From positions 94,365-158,364 of the forward strand of contig NZ_VDLV01000064.1 in NCBI RefSeq assembly GCF_013608025.1: a stretch of DNA of 64,000 nucleotides, read 5' to 3'. The stretch's first letter is position 1; each line of letters starts with the position of its first letter. The position numbers and the translations under genes are program-made. The notes under the pieces were generated by a model. The model had not been told where the DNA came from and did no database searches. It worked only from the letters and a program-made list of their open reading frames with translations. Below are positions 1 through 7,635 of this stretch, piece after piece. The stretch comes from Pseudomonas brassicacearum subsp. neoaurantiaca (GTDB lineage Bacteria; Pseudomonadota; Gammaproteobacteria; Pseudomonadales; Pseudomonadaceae).

Positions 1-6
1 ATCCAA

Positions 7-97
7 CTGTGGGAGCGAGCTTGCTCGCGATGGCGGTGGAACAATCACATAAATGTTGGGCTTACCGGACTCATCGCGAGCAAGCTCGCTCCCACAG
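7..97. repeat. REPIN, type A (inverted REP pair)
   Basis: Two head-to-head copies of a short palindromic unit (CTGTGGGAGCGAGCTTGCTC and its reverse complement) flank a centre of about 40 bases. At least seven further pairs of nearly the same total length (90-92 bp) occur in the window. This is the architecture of Pseudomonas REPINs, which are mobilised in trans by RAYT transposases; no RAYT gene is seen here. Confidence 0.9.
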
Positions 98-140
98 GGG
101 GGCCGTGCTGGACATCAATTTTGATATTCAGCATAGATCG

Positions 141-166
141 ATGTGGAGCGAGCCTGCTCCCGAAGG
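141..166. repeat. Degenerate single REP arm
   Basis: One arm resembling the type A unit, with several changes (TGGAGCGAGCCTGCTCCCG). It lies between two complete pairs and is probably a decayed element. Confidence 0.6.
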
Positions 167-210
167 CGGCCTTACAGCCGACCTTTCTCTTCGGGTGTAC
201 CCCGATCCAA

Positions 211-302
211 TTGTGGGAGCGAGCTTGCTCGTGAAGGCGGTGTCATTGCCGATAAAGATGCCGGATATGCGGGCCTTTTCGCGAGCGGGCTCGCTCCCAC
301 AG
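211..302. repeat. REPIN, type A (inverted REP pair)
   Basis: A left arm TGTGGGAGCGAGCTTGCTCG and a right arm ending CTCGCTCCCACAG enclose a centre unlike the other copies. The right arm carries GCGAGCGGGCTCGC instead of the usual GCGAGCAAGCTCGC, a sign of divergence. Confidence 0.85.
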
Positions 303-452
303 GAGAAACGCGACCCCATCAGGAACCAGGTCGGCTCTCAGGCCGCCTTCCGGGCTCTTCTAAAGTGAGTTGCTGTAAAAGCGAAACCCAAAATGGCCGT
401 TACCCAAAAAACGGATATCCACAAAGTCCAAAGTGAACAGTCCCAAAGGGCA

Positions 453-2369
453 TCAAACCCTAAACCGCCCCACCAACGTCTGCAAATGAACCCCCAACCG
501 CGCCAACTCAGCACTGGAGGCTGCCGTCTCCTCACTGGACGACGCCGTCTGTTCCGACACATCACGCACATTCAGCACGCTGCGGTTGATCTCCTCGGCC
601 ACCGCGCTCTGCTGCTCAGCCGCCGCCGCGATCTGCTGGTTCATCGACTGGATCGCTGAAACCGTACGCGTGATGTTCTCCAACGAGCCTCCGGCACGGC
701 GGGTCAGTTCGACGCTGCTGTCGGTCAGGTTGCGGCTGTTGTCCATGATGGTCGCGACCTGCTCGGTGCCGTTTTGCAGGCCAACGATCAGCTCTTCGAT
801 TTCTTCGGTGGACTTCTGGGTACGCTGGGCCAGGCTGCGGACTTCATCGGCCACCACGGCAAAGCCTCGCCCGGCCTCACCGGCACGGGCCGCTTCGATG
901 GCTGCGTTGAGGGCCAGCAGGTTGGTTTGCTGGGCCACGGATTTGATCACGTCCAGGACGCTGCCGATCTTGTCGCTTTCACGCTTCAAGTCGCCCATGG
1001 CCGCGGTGGAGTTGCCCACTTCCTTGGCCAGGCGCTCGATCTGGGCGATGGCTTCGCCCACCACCTTGTCACCTTCGCGAGCTTGTTGGTCGGCGGCGAC
1101 GGCGGCTTCAGAGGCTTCCTCGGCGTTGCGCGCCACCTCCTGCACCGTGGCGGTCATTTCGTGCATCGCCGTGGCGACCTGGTCGGTTTCCACTTTTTGA
1201 CTGTTCACCCCGGCGCTGGTCTGTTCGGTCACGGACGAGAGCTGTTCGGCGGCGCTGGCGATCTGCGTAACCCCTTCGCTGATGCCACCGATCAACTGAC
1301 GCAGTCCGACGGTCATGCTTTGCATCGCGCGTTGGAGTTGACCCATTTCGTCGCGGCGTTCGGAGGTGAGATTGTGGGTCAGGTCGCCGGCGGCCACGCG
1401 TTCGGCAACCTTCAAGGTCTGGCCGAGCGGGCCGACGATCTGCCGGGTGATGAACAGGGCGGCGATCACGCCAAGCAACATCGCGAGGGCGGCAGCCGCG
1501 ATCAGGACCGTCTTGGCTTGGGCGGCGTCGTGGTCGCGCACGGCTGTCTGGGAAACGGTCAGCTTCTGGCTGGCATCGATCAGGATTTTCCCTTGCTCGC
1601 TCATGCGCTGGAGTGCTGCGGCGTTGTCGATCTGCGAGTCACGGAACTGACTGACCGCCGCTCGATAGAGATTCATCGAGTCGCTGGCCTGTTGGAGCTT
1701 GTCGGCATGCTCCTCGGGCAACTGGGCTGGCAAGCGGGCCAGCAGTTTCAGGACATCGGTGATCGCATCGATGGCCGGCTGCTGGGCTTCGCTTTTGCCG
1801 CTGTAGGTGTAGCCACGGACCTGATAGCGCGCCTGTTGGATTGCTTTGCTCAGGGTCACGATGTTGTTGAACTGAGTGACATCGCCGCCTTGCAACAGCG
1901 CTTTTTCTACTTCGGCGACGCGGGCCACGGTGTTATCGGCGCTGGCGCCCAGCTTGCTGCGGGCATCTTCGCGGCTGACGGTGGCGCTGGTCATTTGGGC
2001 GAAGGCGCTTTTGTACTCGGCGACGGCGGCCAGTTGCTGGTCGATCAGTGCGATGTCGGCCGGCTGTTCGATCAATTCGCGAGCGGTTTTCAGGCCGGTT
2101 TCGAGCTTGCCAAGCAGGTCGTTGACCTGTTGCGGGCCTTTCTCGCCCCGGGTGGTGTTGTAATCGATGCTTGCCAGGTTCAAGTCCTTGCTCAAGTCGT
2201 TGAGACTGGCAATGAACCCGAGCTTGTCGCCCCGGCTGATGACATTGCCCAGGCCGGACCAGCCGGTGAACGCGATCATCAAGGTGAGGAGCAGCACCAA
2301 GCCGAAGCCGGCGCCGAGTTTGCGATTCACGCTTACATTTCCCAGACCCTGGGCAAGCCACCGGAACAT
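453..2369 (-). CDS. Methyl-accepting chemotaxis protein (HBM-type sensor), paralogue 1
   Basis: Inner-membrane chemoreceptor of 638 residues that should signal to CheA/CheW. There is a transmembrane helix at about 18-40, a long all-helical periplasmic sensor (about 45-290), a second membrane helix near 295-320, a HAMP domain, and a cytoplasmic signalling domain with the conserved hairpin tip (RAGEAGRGFAVVADEVRSLA). Sensor motifs such as QARYQVRGYTYSG and YRAAVSQFRD resemble the helical bimodular (HBM) sensors of McpS/McpK, which bind TCA-cycle acids. I chose the ATG at 2369 because AAGGGAG lies just upstream and the N-terminus matches the neighbouring paralogue. It looks like a tandem duplicate of the next gene; the ligand is unproven. 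Confidence 0.9.
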   Translation of the reverse strand: MFRWLAQGLGNVSVNRKLGAGFGLVLLLTLMIAFTGWSGLGNVISRGDKLGFIASLNDLSKDLNLASIDYNTTRGEKGPQQVNDLLGKLETGLKTARELIEQPADIALIDQQLAAVAEYKSAFAQMTSATVSREDARSKLGASADNTVARVAEVEKALLQGGDVTQFNNIVTLSKAIQQARYQVRGYTYSGKSEAQQPAIDAITDVLKLLARLPAQLPEEHADKLQQASDSMNLYRAAVSQFRDSQIDNAAALQRMSEQGKILIDASQKLTVSQTAVRDHDAAQAKTVLIAAAALAMLLGVIAALFITRQIVGPLGQTLKVAERVAAGDLTHNLTSERRDEMGQLQRAMQSMTVGLRQLIGGISEGVTQIASAAEQLSSVTEQTSAGVNSQKVETDQVATAMHEMTATVQEVARNAEEASEAAVAADQQAREGDKVVGEAIAQIERLAKEVGNSTAAMGDLKRESDKIGSVLDVIKSVAQQTNLLALNAAIEAARAGEAGRGFAVVADEVRSLAQRTQKSTEEIEELIVGLQNGTEQVATIMDNSRNLTDSSVELTRRAGGSLENITRTVSAIQSMNQQIAAAAEQQSAVAEEINRSVLNVRDVSEQTASSSEETAASSAELARLGVHLQTLVGRFRV

Positions 2370-2454
2370 GCTGATACTCCCTTGGAGCGCTGATTTGGTT
2401 TTATGGGGACTGTATCGGCGGCTTGGGCGGGATCTGTAGGGGATTGTCAAGATT

Positions 2455-2559
2455 TCGTGGCGAAGGAGTTTGCTCCCGCTCGGCTGTGAAGCAGTCGCGA
2501 AGTCTGGCGGCGCTGGTGGCCGCTTCGCGCCCAAGCGGGAGCAAGCTCCCTCGCCACGG
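2455..2559. repeat. REP pair, type B, between the two chemoreceptor genes
   Basis: Inverted arms of a second REP type (GTGGCGAAGGAGTTTGCTCC on the left, GGGAGCAAGCTCCCTCGCCA on the right) fill the gap between the tandem chemoreceptor genes. The left arm has mutated from the GGCGAGGGAGCTTGCTCCC consensus seen elsewhere. Confidence 0.85.
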
Positions 2560-2576
2560 TGTGAATTGCCTGGGCA

Positions 2577-4481
2577 TCAAACCCGGAAGCGCCCGACCAG
2601 CGTCTGCAAATGAACCCCCAGCCGTGCCAATTCGGCGCTGGAGGCTGCGGTCTCTTCGCTGGCGGCGGAGGCCTGTTCGGACACATCGCGCACGTTCAAC
2701 ACGCTGCGGTTGATCTCCTCGGCCACGGCGCTCTGCTGTTCGGCGGCAGCGGCGATCTGTTGATTCATTGCCTGGATCGCCGAAACAGTACGGGTGATAT
2801 TCCCCAGGGAGCCACCGACGCGGCGGGTCAGTTCGACACTGCTGTCGGTCAGGCCACGGCTGCTGCCCAGGCTGCTCGCGACTTTTTCGGTGCCCGTTTG
2901 CAGGCCGGCTATCAACTCTTCGATTTCCTCGGTGGATTTCTGGGTGCGCTGGGCCAGGCTGCGGACTTCATCGGCCACTACGGCGAAACCGCGCCCGGCT
3001 TCACCGGCACGGGCCGCTTCGATGGCCGCGTTGAGGGCCAGCAGGTTGGTTTGCTGGGCGACGGACTTGATCACGTCCAAGACGCTGCCGATCTTGTCGC
3101 TTTCGCGCTGGAGGTGGCCCATCGCTTCGGTGGAGTTGCTCACTTCCCTGGACAGGCGCTCGATCTGGGCGATGGCTTCGCCCACCACTATGTCACCGTC
3201 ACGGGCCTGCTGGTCGGCGGCGAGGGAGGCTTCGGAGGCTTCTTCGGCATTACGCGCCACTTCCTGCACGGTGGCTGTCATTTCATGCATGGCGGTGGCG
3301 ACCTGGTCGGTTTCCACTTTCTGTCTGCTGACCCCGACGCTGGTCTGCTCGGTAATGGCCGAGAGCTGCTCGGCGGCACTGGCAATCTGCGTAACGCCTT
3401 CGCCAATGCCGCCGATCAATTGCCGCAGGCCCACGGTCATGCCTTGCATGGCGCGCTGTAGCTGGCCCAGTTCGTCGCGTCGCTCGGAGGTGAGGTTGTG
3501 GGTCAAGTCGCCTGCGGCCACGTGTTCGGCCACCTTGAGCGTCTGGTCCAGCGGGTCGACGATTTGCCGGGTGATCACCCAGGCCGCGATGAAGCCGAAC
3601 AGGAGTGCCAGCGCGGCGGCCGATATCAGGAGGGTGTCGGCCTGGGCGGCTTCGTGATCGCGCACCAACGTTTGGGAAGCAGTGAGATCTGCGCTGGCCT
3701 TGCGTAGCACGACCCCCAGGTCGGACATGCGCTTGATGGCAGCTGCGTTGGCAGTTTGGGCGTCACGGAACTGGCTGACGGCTGCACGATAAGCCTTGAA
3801 CGATTCGCTGGCCTGCTGCAGCTTGGCGGCGTGTTCATCCGACATTTGCGGTGCAAGACTGTCAAGGGTTTTCATCGCGTTATCGATGGCATCCAACGCG
3901 GGTTGCTCGGCGCTGGCCTGGCCACTGTAGGTGTAGCCACGCACTTGATAGCGGGCCTGCTGGAGTGCTTTCGCCAGGCTCGACACACCGCCGAGTCGTG
4001 GAACGCTATCGCCTTGCAGCATGGCGTTTTCAACGTCGGCGACATGGGCCACTGCGTTATCGGCGCTGGCGCCCAGTTTGCTGCGGGCATCCTCGCGACT
4101 GGCGGTGGCGCGGATCAGATCGGCGACGACAGTCTTGTACTCGGCGACAGCCGCCAACTGCTTATCGATGATCGCTACATCGGCCGGCTCCTCGATCGAT
4201 TGGCGGGCGCTCTGTAGCCCAGGCTCCAATTTACCGAGGAGATCGTTGAGGTCGCCTGGGCCTTTTTCGCCACGGGTCGCGTCATAATCCATGCGCGCGG
4301 AGCGCAGGTCCTTGGTCAGGTCGTTCAGGCTGGCGATGAGCCCCAGCGTGTCGCCGCGAGCAACTACCTTGCTCAGGCCGGTCCAACCGGTGAAAGCGAT
4401 CATCACGGTCAAGAGCAGTACCAAGCCGAAACCGAAGCCGAGTTTGCGATTAACGCCTACGTTACCTAGCCATCGGAACAT
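2577..4481 (-). CDS. Methyl-accepting chemotaxis protein (McpK/McpS-like), paralogue 2
   Basis: Chemoreceptor of 634 residues with the same layout as its downstream neighbour: membrane helix at about 15-37, helical periplasmic sensor, second membrane helix near 290-315, HAMP and signalling domain. The two cytoplasmic halves are nearly identical, while the sensors have diverged (for example DSVPRLGG against DVTQFNNI at the bundle junction). Its position beside rsmE matches PAO1 PA5072 (McpK), reported as an alpha-ketoglutarate receptor with an HBM sensor. Orthology is my inference from position and sequence style. The ATG at 4481 follows a CAAGGGAG ribosome-binding site. No CheR-docking pentapeptide is seen; the protein ends GRFRV. 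Confidence 0.9.
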   Translation of the reverse strand: MFRWLGNVGVNRKLGFGFGLVLLLTVMIAFTGWTGLSKVVARGDTLGLIASLNDLTKDLRSARMDYDATRGEKGPGDLNDLLGKLEPGLQSARQSIEEPADVAIIDKQLAAVAEYKTVVADLIRATASREDARSKLGASADNAVAHVADVENAMLQGDSVPRLGGVSSLAKALQQARYQVRGYTYSGQASAEQPALDAIDNAMKTLDSLAPQMSDEHAAKLQQASESFKAYRAAVSQFRDAQTANAAAIKRMSDLGVVLRKASADLTASQTLVRDHEAAQADTLLISAAALALLFGFIAAWVITRQIVDPLDQTLKVAEHVAAGDLTHNLTSERRDELGQLQRAMQGMTVGLRQLIGGIGEGVTQIASAAEQLSAITEQTSVGVSRQKVETDQVATAMHEMTATVQEVARNAEEASEASLAADQQARDGDIVVGEAIAQIERLSREVSNSTEAMGHLQRESDKIGSVLDVIKSVAQQTNLLALNAAIEAARAGEAGRGFAVVADEVRSLAQRTQKSTEEIEELIAGLQTGTEKVASSLGSSRGLTDSSVELTRRVGGSLGNITRTVSAIQAMNQQIAAAAEQQSAVAEEINRSVLNVRDVSEQASAASEETAASSAELARLGVHLQTLVGRFRV

Positions 4482-4596
4482 GCCGGTACTCCCTTGAAGG
4501 GCGGAACTGCTTTTTATGATAGTTGTATCGGCGCGATGTGGGAGGACAGGAGAAATGCGTTAGATGCTTTTGGAATACCCTTGCAAACGACCAGGA

Positions 4597-5304
4597 TCAG
4601 AATAACCGCGCAAGCAATGCGGTCACCGCGGTCTCGACCCGCAGGATCCGCTCGCCAAGCTGCACCGGCTGCAAGCCGGCCTTGCCCAGCAGGTCGATCT
4701 CGTAGGGGATCCAGCCGCCTTCGGGGCCGATTGCCAGGGTCACCGGTTCTGTCAGTGCCCGGGGGCAGGGCGGGTGATTGCCAGGGTGGCCAACCAGCCC
4801 GAGGGTGCCCTCGACGATGGCTGGCAGGCGATCCTCGACGAAGGGTTTGAAGCGCTTCTCGATGACGATTTCCGGCAGCACGCTGTCCCGGGCCTGCTCC
4901 AGGCCCAGGATCAGTTGTTCACGAATCGCCTCGGGCTCCAGGAACGGCGTCTGCCAAAAACTTTTTTCCACCCGATAACTATTCACCAGCACCACACGCG
5001 GCACGCCCATGGTCGCCACGGTCTGGAACACGCGCCTGAGCATCTTCGGGCGCGGCAGCGCCAGCACCAGGGTCAAGGGCAACTTGGCCGGTGGCGGCTG
5101 GTCCAGGGTGACTTGCAGTTCGGCTTCGCGAGGATCCAGGCGCAACACTTGGGCCGTGCCCATCAGGCCGCCGATGCGCCCGACCCGCAGGCTGTCGCCG
5201 ACAACGCTGCGGTGGACTTCCTGCATGTGCGTGAAGCGACGATCGCTCAGGACGACGCGGTCAGGTCCGATGAAATCGGCCTCTTCGAGCAACAGCAGGT
5301 TCAC
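4597..5304 (-). CDS. rsmE: 16S rRNA (uracil-1498-N3)-methyltransferase RsmE
   Basis: SAM-dependent methyltransferase of the SPOUT (trefoil knot) class that modifies U1498 of 16S rRNA. It has 235 residues, normal for the family. The C-terminal knot motifs are visible: AIGPEGGW near residue 192 and LRVETAVTALLARL at the end. The start is GTG at 5304, overlapping the tatC stop by four bases (GTGA), so it is probably translated by coupling from tatC. It is the last gene of the ubiE-to-tatC run. Confidence 0.95.
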   Translation of the reverse strand: MNLLLLEEADFIGPDRVVLSDRRFTHMQEVHRSVVGDSLRVGRIGGLMGTAQVLRLDPREAELQVTLDQPPPAKLPLTLVLALPRPKMLRRVFQTVATMGVPRVVLVNSYRVEKSFWQTPFLEPEAIREQLILGLEQARDSVLPEIVIEKRFKPFVEDRLPAIVEGTLGLVGHPGNHPPCPRALTEPVTLAIGPEGGWIPYEIDLLGKAGLQPVQLGERILRVETAVTALLARLF

Positions 5305-6098
5305 GCTTGGGTCGCTGGCGGCTGGTCGTTGTGGTCATCGACCGGCTGGTCCTCGGGTTCATCTTCCCGGCGTTTGCGCACCAGGCCACCGAACAGGATG
5401 CCGATTTCGAACAACAACCACATCGGCACTGCCAGAAGCGTCTGGGAGAAGATGTCCGGCGGGGTCAGGATCATGCCAACCACGAAGCAGCCGATGATCA
5501 CGTACGGCCGGATTTTCTTCAGGTATTTCACATCCACCACGCCGATCCACACCAGCAGCACCACCGCCACGGGAATCTCGAACGCCACGCCGAAGGCGAA
5601 GAACAGCGTCATGACGAAATCCAGATAGCTGGTGATGTCGGTCATCATTTCCACGCCCGCCGGAGTGGCGGCGGCGAAGAATTTGAAGATCAGCGGGAAC
5701 ACGAAGAAGTAGGCGAAGGCCATGCCGGTATAGAACAGCAGGATGCTCGACACCAGCAGCGGCACGGCGATGCGCTTTTCGTGCTTGTACAGGCCCGGTG
5801 CGATGAAGCCCCAGATCTGGTGCAGGATCACCGGGATCGCCAGGAACAGCGAGACCATCATCGTCAACTTCAGTGGCGTCAGGAACGGCGACGACACGTC
5901 GGTGGCGATCATCGTCGCCCCTACTGGCAAGTACTCGCGCAGCGGCGTGGAGACGAAGGTGTAGATCTGCTGGGTGAAGGAGAACAGCCCGGCGAAGATA
6001 ATGAAAACCGCCGCGACGCAACGCAGCAGGCGGGTGCGCAACTCGGTGAGGTGCGATACCAGCGGCATCGGCTGGTCGTTTTCAGGGATATCGCTCAT
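5301..6098 (-). CDS. tatC: Sec-independent protein translocase TatC
   Basis: Integral membrane receptor of the twin-arginine export pathway; with TatB it recognises RR signal peptides. It has 265 residues and six hydrophobic segments. The conserved N-terminal HLTELRTRLLR occurs at about residues 16-26, and the typical FVFPLIFKFF segment lies in mid-protein. The C-terminal tail is charged and Asp/Glu-rich. It overlaps tatB by 4 bases, forming a translationally coupled tatABC unit. Confidence 0.97.
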   Translation of the reverse strand: MSDIPENDQPMPLVSHLTELRTRLLRCVAAVFIIFAGLFSFTQQIYTFVSTPLREYLPVGATMIATDVSSPFLTPLKLTMMVSLFLAIPVILHQIWGFIAPGLYKHEKRIAVPLLVSSILLFYTGMAFAYFFVFPLIFKFFAAATPAGVEMMTDITSYLDFVMTLFFAFGVAFEIPVAVVLLVWIGVVDVKYLKKIRPYVIIGCFVVGMILTPPDIFSQTLLAVPMWLLFEIGILFGGLVRKRREDEPEDQPVDDHNDQPPATQA

Positions 6099-6508
6099 GG
6101 GGCTCGCGGCGGCAAAGTGGGATCGTGGGGAGTCGGTGTGGTCGCAGGAGCCGGATCCACAGGTTTGGCAGGTTCAGTCGTCACTGGCGCCGTTTCGGTG
6201 GCCCCGGCCTGGGGAGCAATCGTCGGCTCGGCCACTGGCTGGACCGGCGTCGGCTCCTGCTGGGTCGGCGTGAAGATTTTCCGCGCTTCCTGTTCCAGGG
6301 ACAGGATGTGCTCGTTGTGTAGTTGCCGACGGATGTCGTCGGCGCCGATTTCACGTTCAACTTCCTGTTTGATCGCGTTGAAGCTGCGCTTCAGGCGCCC
6401 GATCCACAGGCCGGCGGTGCGCGCAGCGCCCGGCAGGCGCTCGGGGCCCAGCACCAGCAGGGCGACGAGGCCGACGAGCAGCAGTTCAGTGAAGCTGATC
6501 CCAAACAT
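6095..6508 (-). CDS. tatB: Sec-independent protein translocase TatB
   Basis: Membrane-anchored partner of TatC (137 residues). It has a single N-terminal helix (MFGISFTELLLVGLVALLVL), the hinge GPERLP, an amphipathic helix running to about residue 65, and a long Pro/Thr/Ala-rich tail of low complexity, as is usual in Pseudomonas. It starts ATG at 6508, 10 bases after tatA ends. Confidence 0.97.
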   Translation of the reverse strand: MFGISFTELLLVGLVALLVLGPERLPGAARTAGLWIGRLKRSFNAIKQEVEREIGADDIRRQLHNEHILSLEQEARKIFTPTQQEPTPVQPVAEPTIAPQAGATETAPVTTEPAKPVDPAPATTPTPHDPTLPPRAP

Positions 6509-6518
6509 TAGTCAGTGC

Positions 6519-6806
6519 TCACGAGTCTTTGCGGGTTGGCTCTTCGACTTTCTGGGCCTGCACGTCGATGGTGTTCGGCGCGTTCACAGGCTGGGTGGCC
6601 TGCGGATGTACCGGTTGGGCCGGCTGCACGGGTTGGGCCTGGTTGGTCGCCGGGTCGGCCGGTTTCTCGTCATCGTTCATGGCCTTGCGGAAGCCCTTGA
6701 TCGACTCGCCGACATCGGTACCGAGGTTTTTCAGTTTCTTGGTGCCGAACACCAGCACCACGACCACCAGAATGACGATCCAGTGTTTCCAGTCAAAGAT
6801 ACCCAT
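6519..6806 (-). CDS. tatA: Sec-independent protein translocase TatA
   Basis: Pore-forming component of the Tat system (95 residues). It begins MGIFDWKHWIVILVVVVLVF, followed by the FGTKKL hinge and an amphipathic helix (GESIKGFRKAMND), all hallmarks of TatA. The C-terminal half is Pro/Gln/Ala-rich. It is the first tat gene, 24 bases downstream of hisE, and is therefore probably co-transcribed with the histidine and ubiquinone genes. Confidence 0.97.
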   Translation of the reverse strand: MGIFDWKHWIVILVVVVLVFGTKKLKNLGTDVGESIKGFRKAMNDDEKPADPATNQAQPVQPAQPVHPQATQPVNAPNTIDVQAQKVEEPTRKDS

Positions 6807-6830
6807 GTGGCTACTCCTCTCAAAAATTGA

Positions 6831-7163
6831 TCAGGCGGACGGGCGCGAGGCTTTCTCGACGTGCCCGGACAGACCGAAACGACGGTCCAGTTCATCCAGT
6901 ACGGCCTGCGGATGCTGCCCCAGTTGGGCCAGCATGACCAGGCTGTGGAACCACAGGTCAGCGGTCTCGTAGATCACGTCGCTGCAATCGCCGCTGATGG
7001 CGGCGTCCTTGGCGGCAATGATGGTCTCGACCGATTCTTCGCCGACCTTTTCCAGAATCTTGTTCAAGCCCTTGTGGTACAGGCTGGCGACATAGGAGCT
7101 GTCGGCCGCGGCGCCCTTGCGCTCTTCCAGCACCTGGGCCAGGCGGGTCAAGGTATCAGTCAT
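6831..7163 (-). CDS. hisE: Phosphoribosyl-ATP pyrophosphatase HisE
   Basis: Second step of histidine biosynthesis: PR-ATP to PR-AMP plus pyrophosphate. The protein has 110 residues and is a MazG-like all-alpha enzyme with the metal-binding helix KVGEESVETIIAAKD and the ETADLWFHSLVML segment. An upstream in-frame extension exists, but the ATG at 7163 (MTDTLTRL) gives the usual length. It overlaps the end of hisI by 8 bases, so HisI and HisE are separate here, unlike the fused enterobacterial HisIE. Confidence 0.95.
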   Translation of the reverse strand: MTDTLTRLAQVLEERKGAAADSSYVASLYHKGLNKILEKVGEESVETIIAAKDAAISGDCSDVIYETADLWFHSLVMLAQLGQHPQAVLDELDRRFGLSGHVEKASRPSA

Positions 7164-7554
7164 GGGAGTGTCCTGAATAAATGGCATGCGGGTCCTTGAG
7201 CACCGGGTCGACGGTTTTCCAGTCGCCGTTCTCGAAGACGCGATAGAAGCAGCTTTGACGGCCGGTGTGGCAGGCAATTTCGCCGACCTGCTCGACCATC
7301 AGGATGATGACGTCGCCGTCGCAGTCCAGGCGCATCTCATGCAGGTGCTGCACATGCCCGGATTCTTCACCTTTGCGCCACAGCTTGCCACGGGAACGTG
7401 ACCAGTAGATGGCGCGGTTCTCGGCGGCGGTCAGGGCCAGCGCTTCGCGGTTCATCCAGGCCATCATCAGCACGCGCCCGGTCTTGTGATCCTGGGCGAT
7501 GGCCGGCACCAGGCCGTCAGCGTCCCATTTGATCTCGTCCTGCCAGTTTTTCAT
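7156..7554 (-). CDS. hisI: Phosphoribosyl-AMP cyclohydrolase HisI
   Basis: Third step of histidine biosynthesis: opens the purine ring of PR-AMP. It has 132 residues, starting ATG at 7554 (MKNWQDEIKWD). The Mg/Zn-binding signatures are visible: RLDCDGD near residue 75 and EIACHTGRQSCFYR near residue 90. It is co-oriented with and overlaps hisE. Confidence 0.95.
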   Translation of the reverse strand: MKNWQDEIKWDADGLVPAIAQDHKTGRVLMMAWMNREALALTAAENRAIYWSRSRGKLWRKGEESGHVQHLHEMRLDCDGDVIILMVEQVGEIACHTGRQSCFYRVFENGDWKTVDPVLKDPHAIYSGHSHD

Positions 7555-7635
7555 CTTTGACTCCGACCATGGACCGCGCACCTGAAGTCGGCGGGCCCAG
7601 CGTTGAAACAGTGTGCCAGCGCGAGCCTGTGCTGG

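Larger units (their letters stand above)
1..452. other. Gene-free interval with REP cluster
   Basis: No supportable gene lies between the window edge and the 3' end of the first chemoreceptor. The first 300 bases are filled by two inverted REP pairs and one degenerate single arm. Open frames across this stretch are low-complexity readings of the repeats. From about 303 to 452 I see no promoter, RNA gene or clear terminator. Confidence 0.7.

Noticed and set aside
1..302. Repeat cluster considered as a CRISPR array
   Set aside because: The units are inverted and palindromic, not direct, have no uniform spacers, and recur singly between genes across the window; they are REPs.
9..436. Small open frames across the first 450 bases
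   Set aside because: They translate REP sequence (MGASLLAMAV, GSELAREG types), which recurs as meaningless peptides at every REP site.
774..2393. 539-codon plus-strand frame opposite the first chemoreceptor
   Set aside because: Antisense shadow; the chemoreceptor signature is unmistakable on the minus strand.
5307..6830. 507-codon plus-strand frame opposite tatC-tatB-tatA
   Set aside because: Spans three real genes and their boundaries on the other strand; composition is typical of antisense readings.
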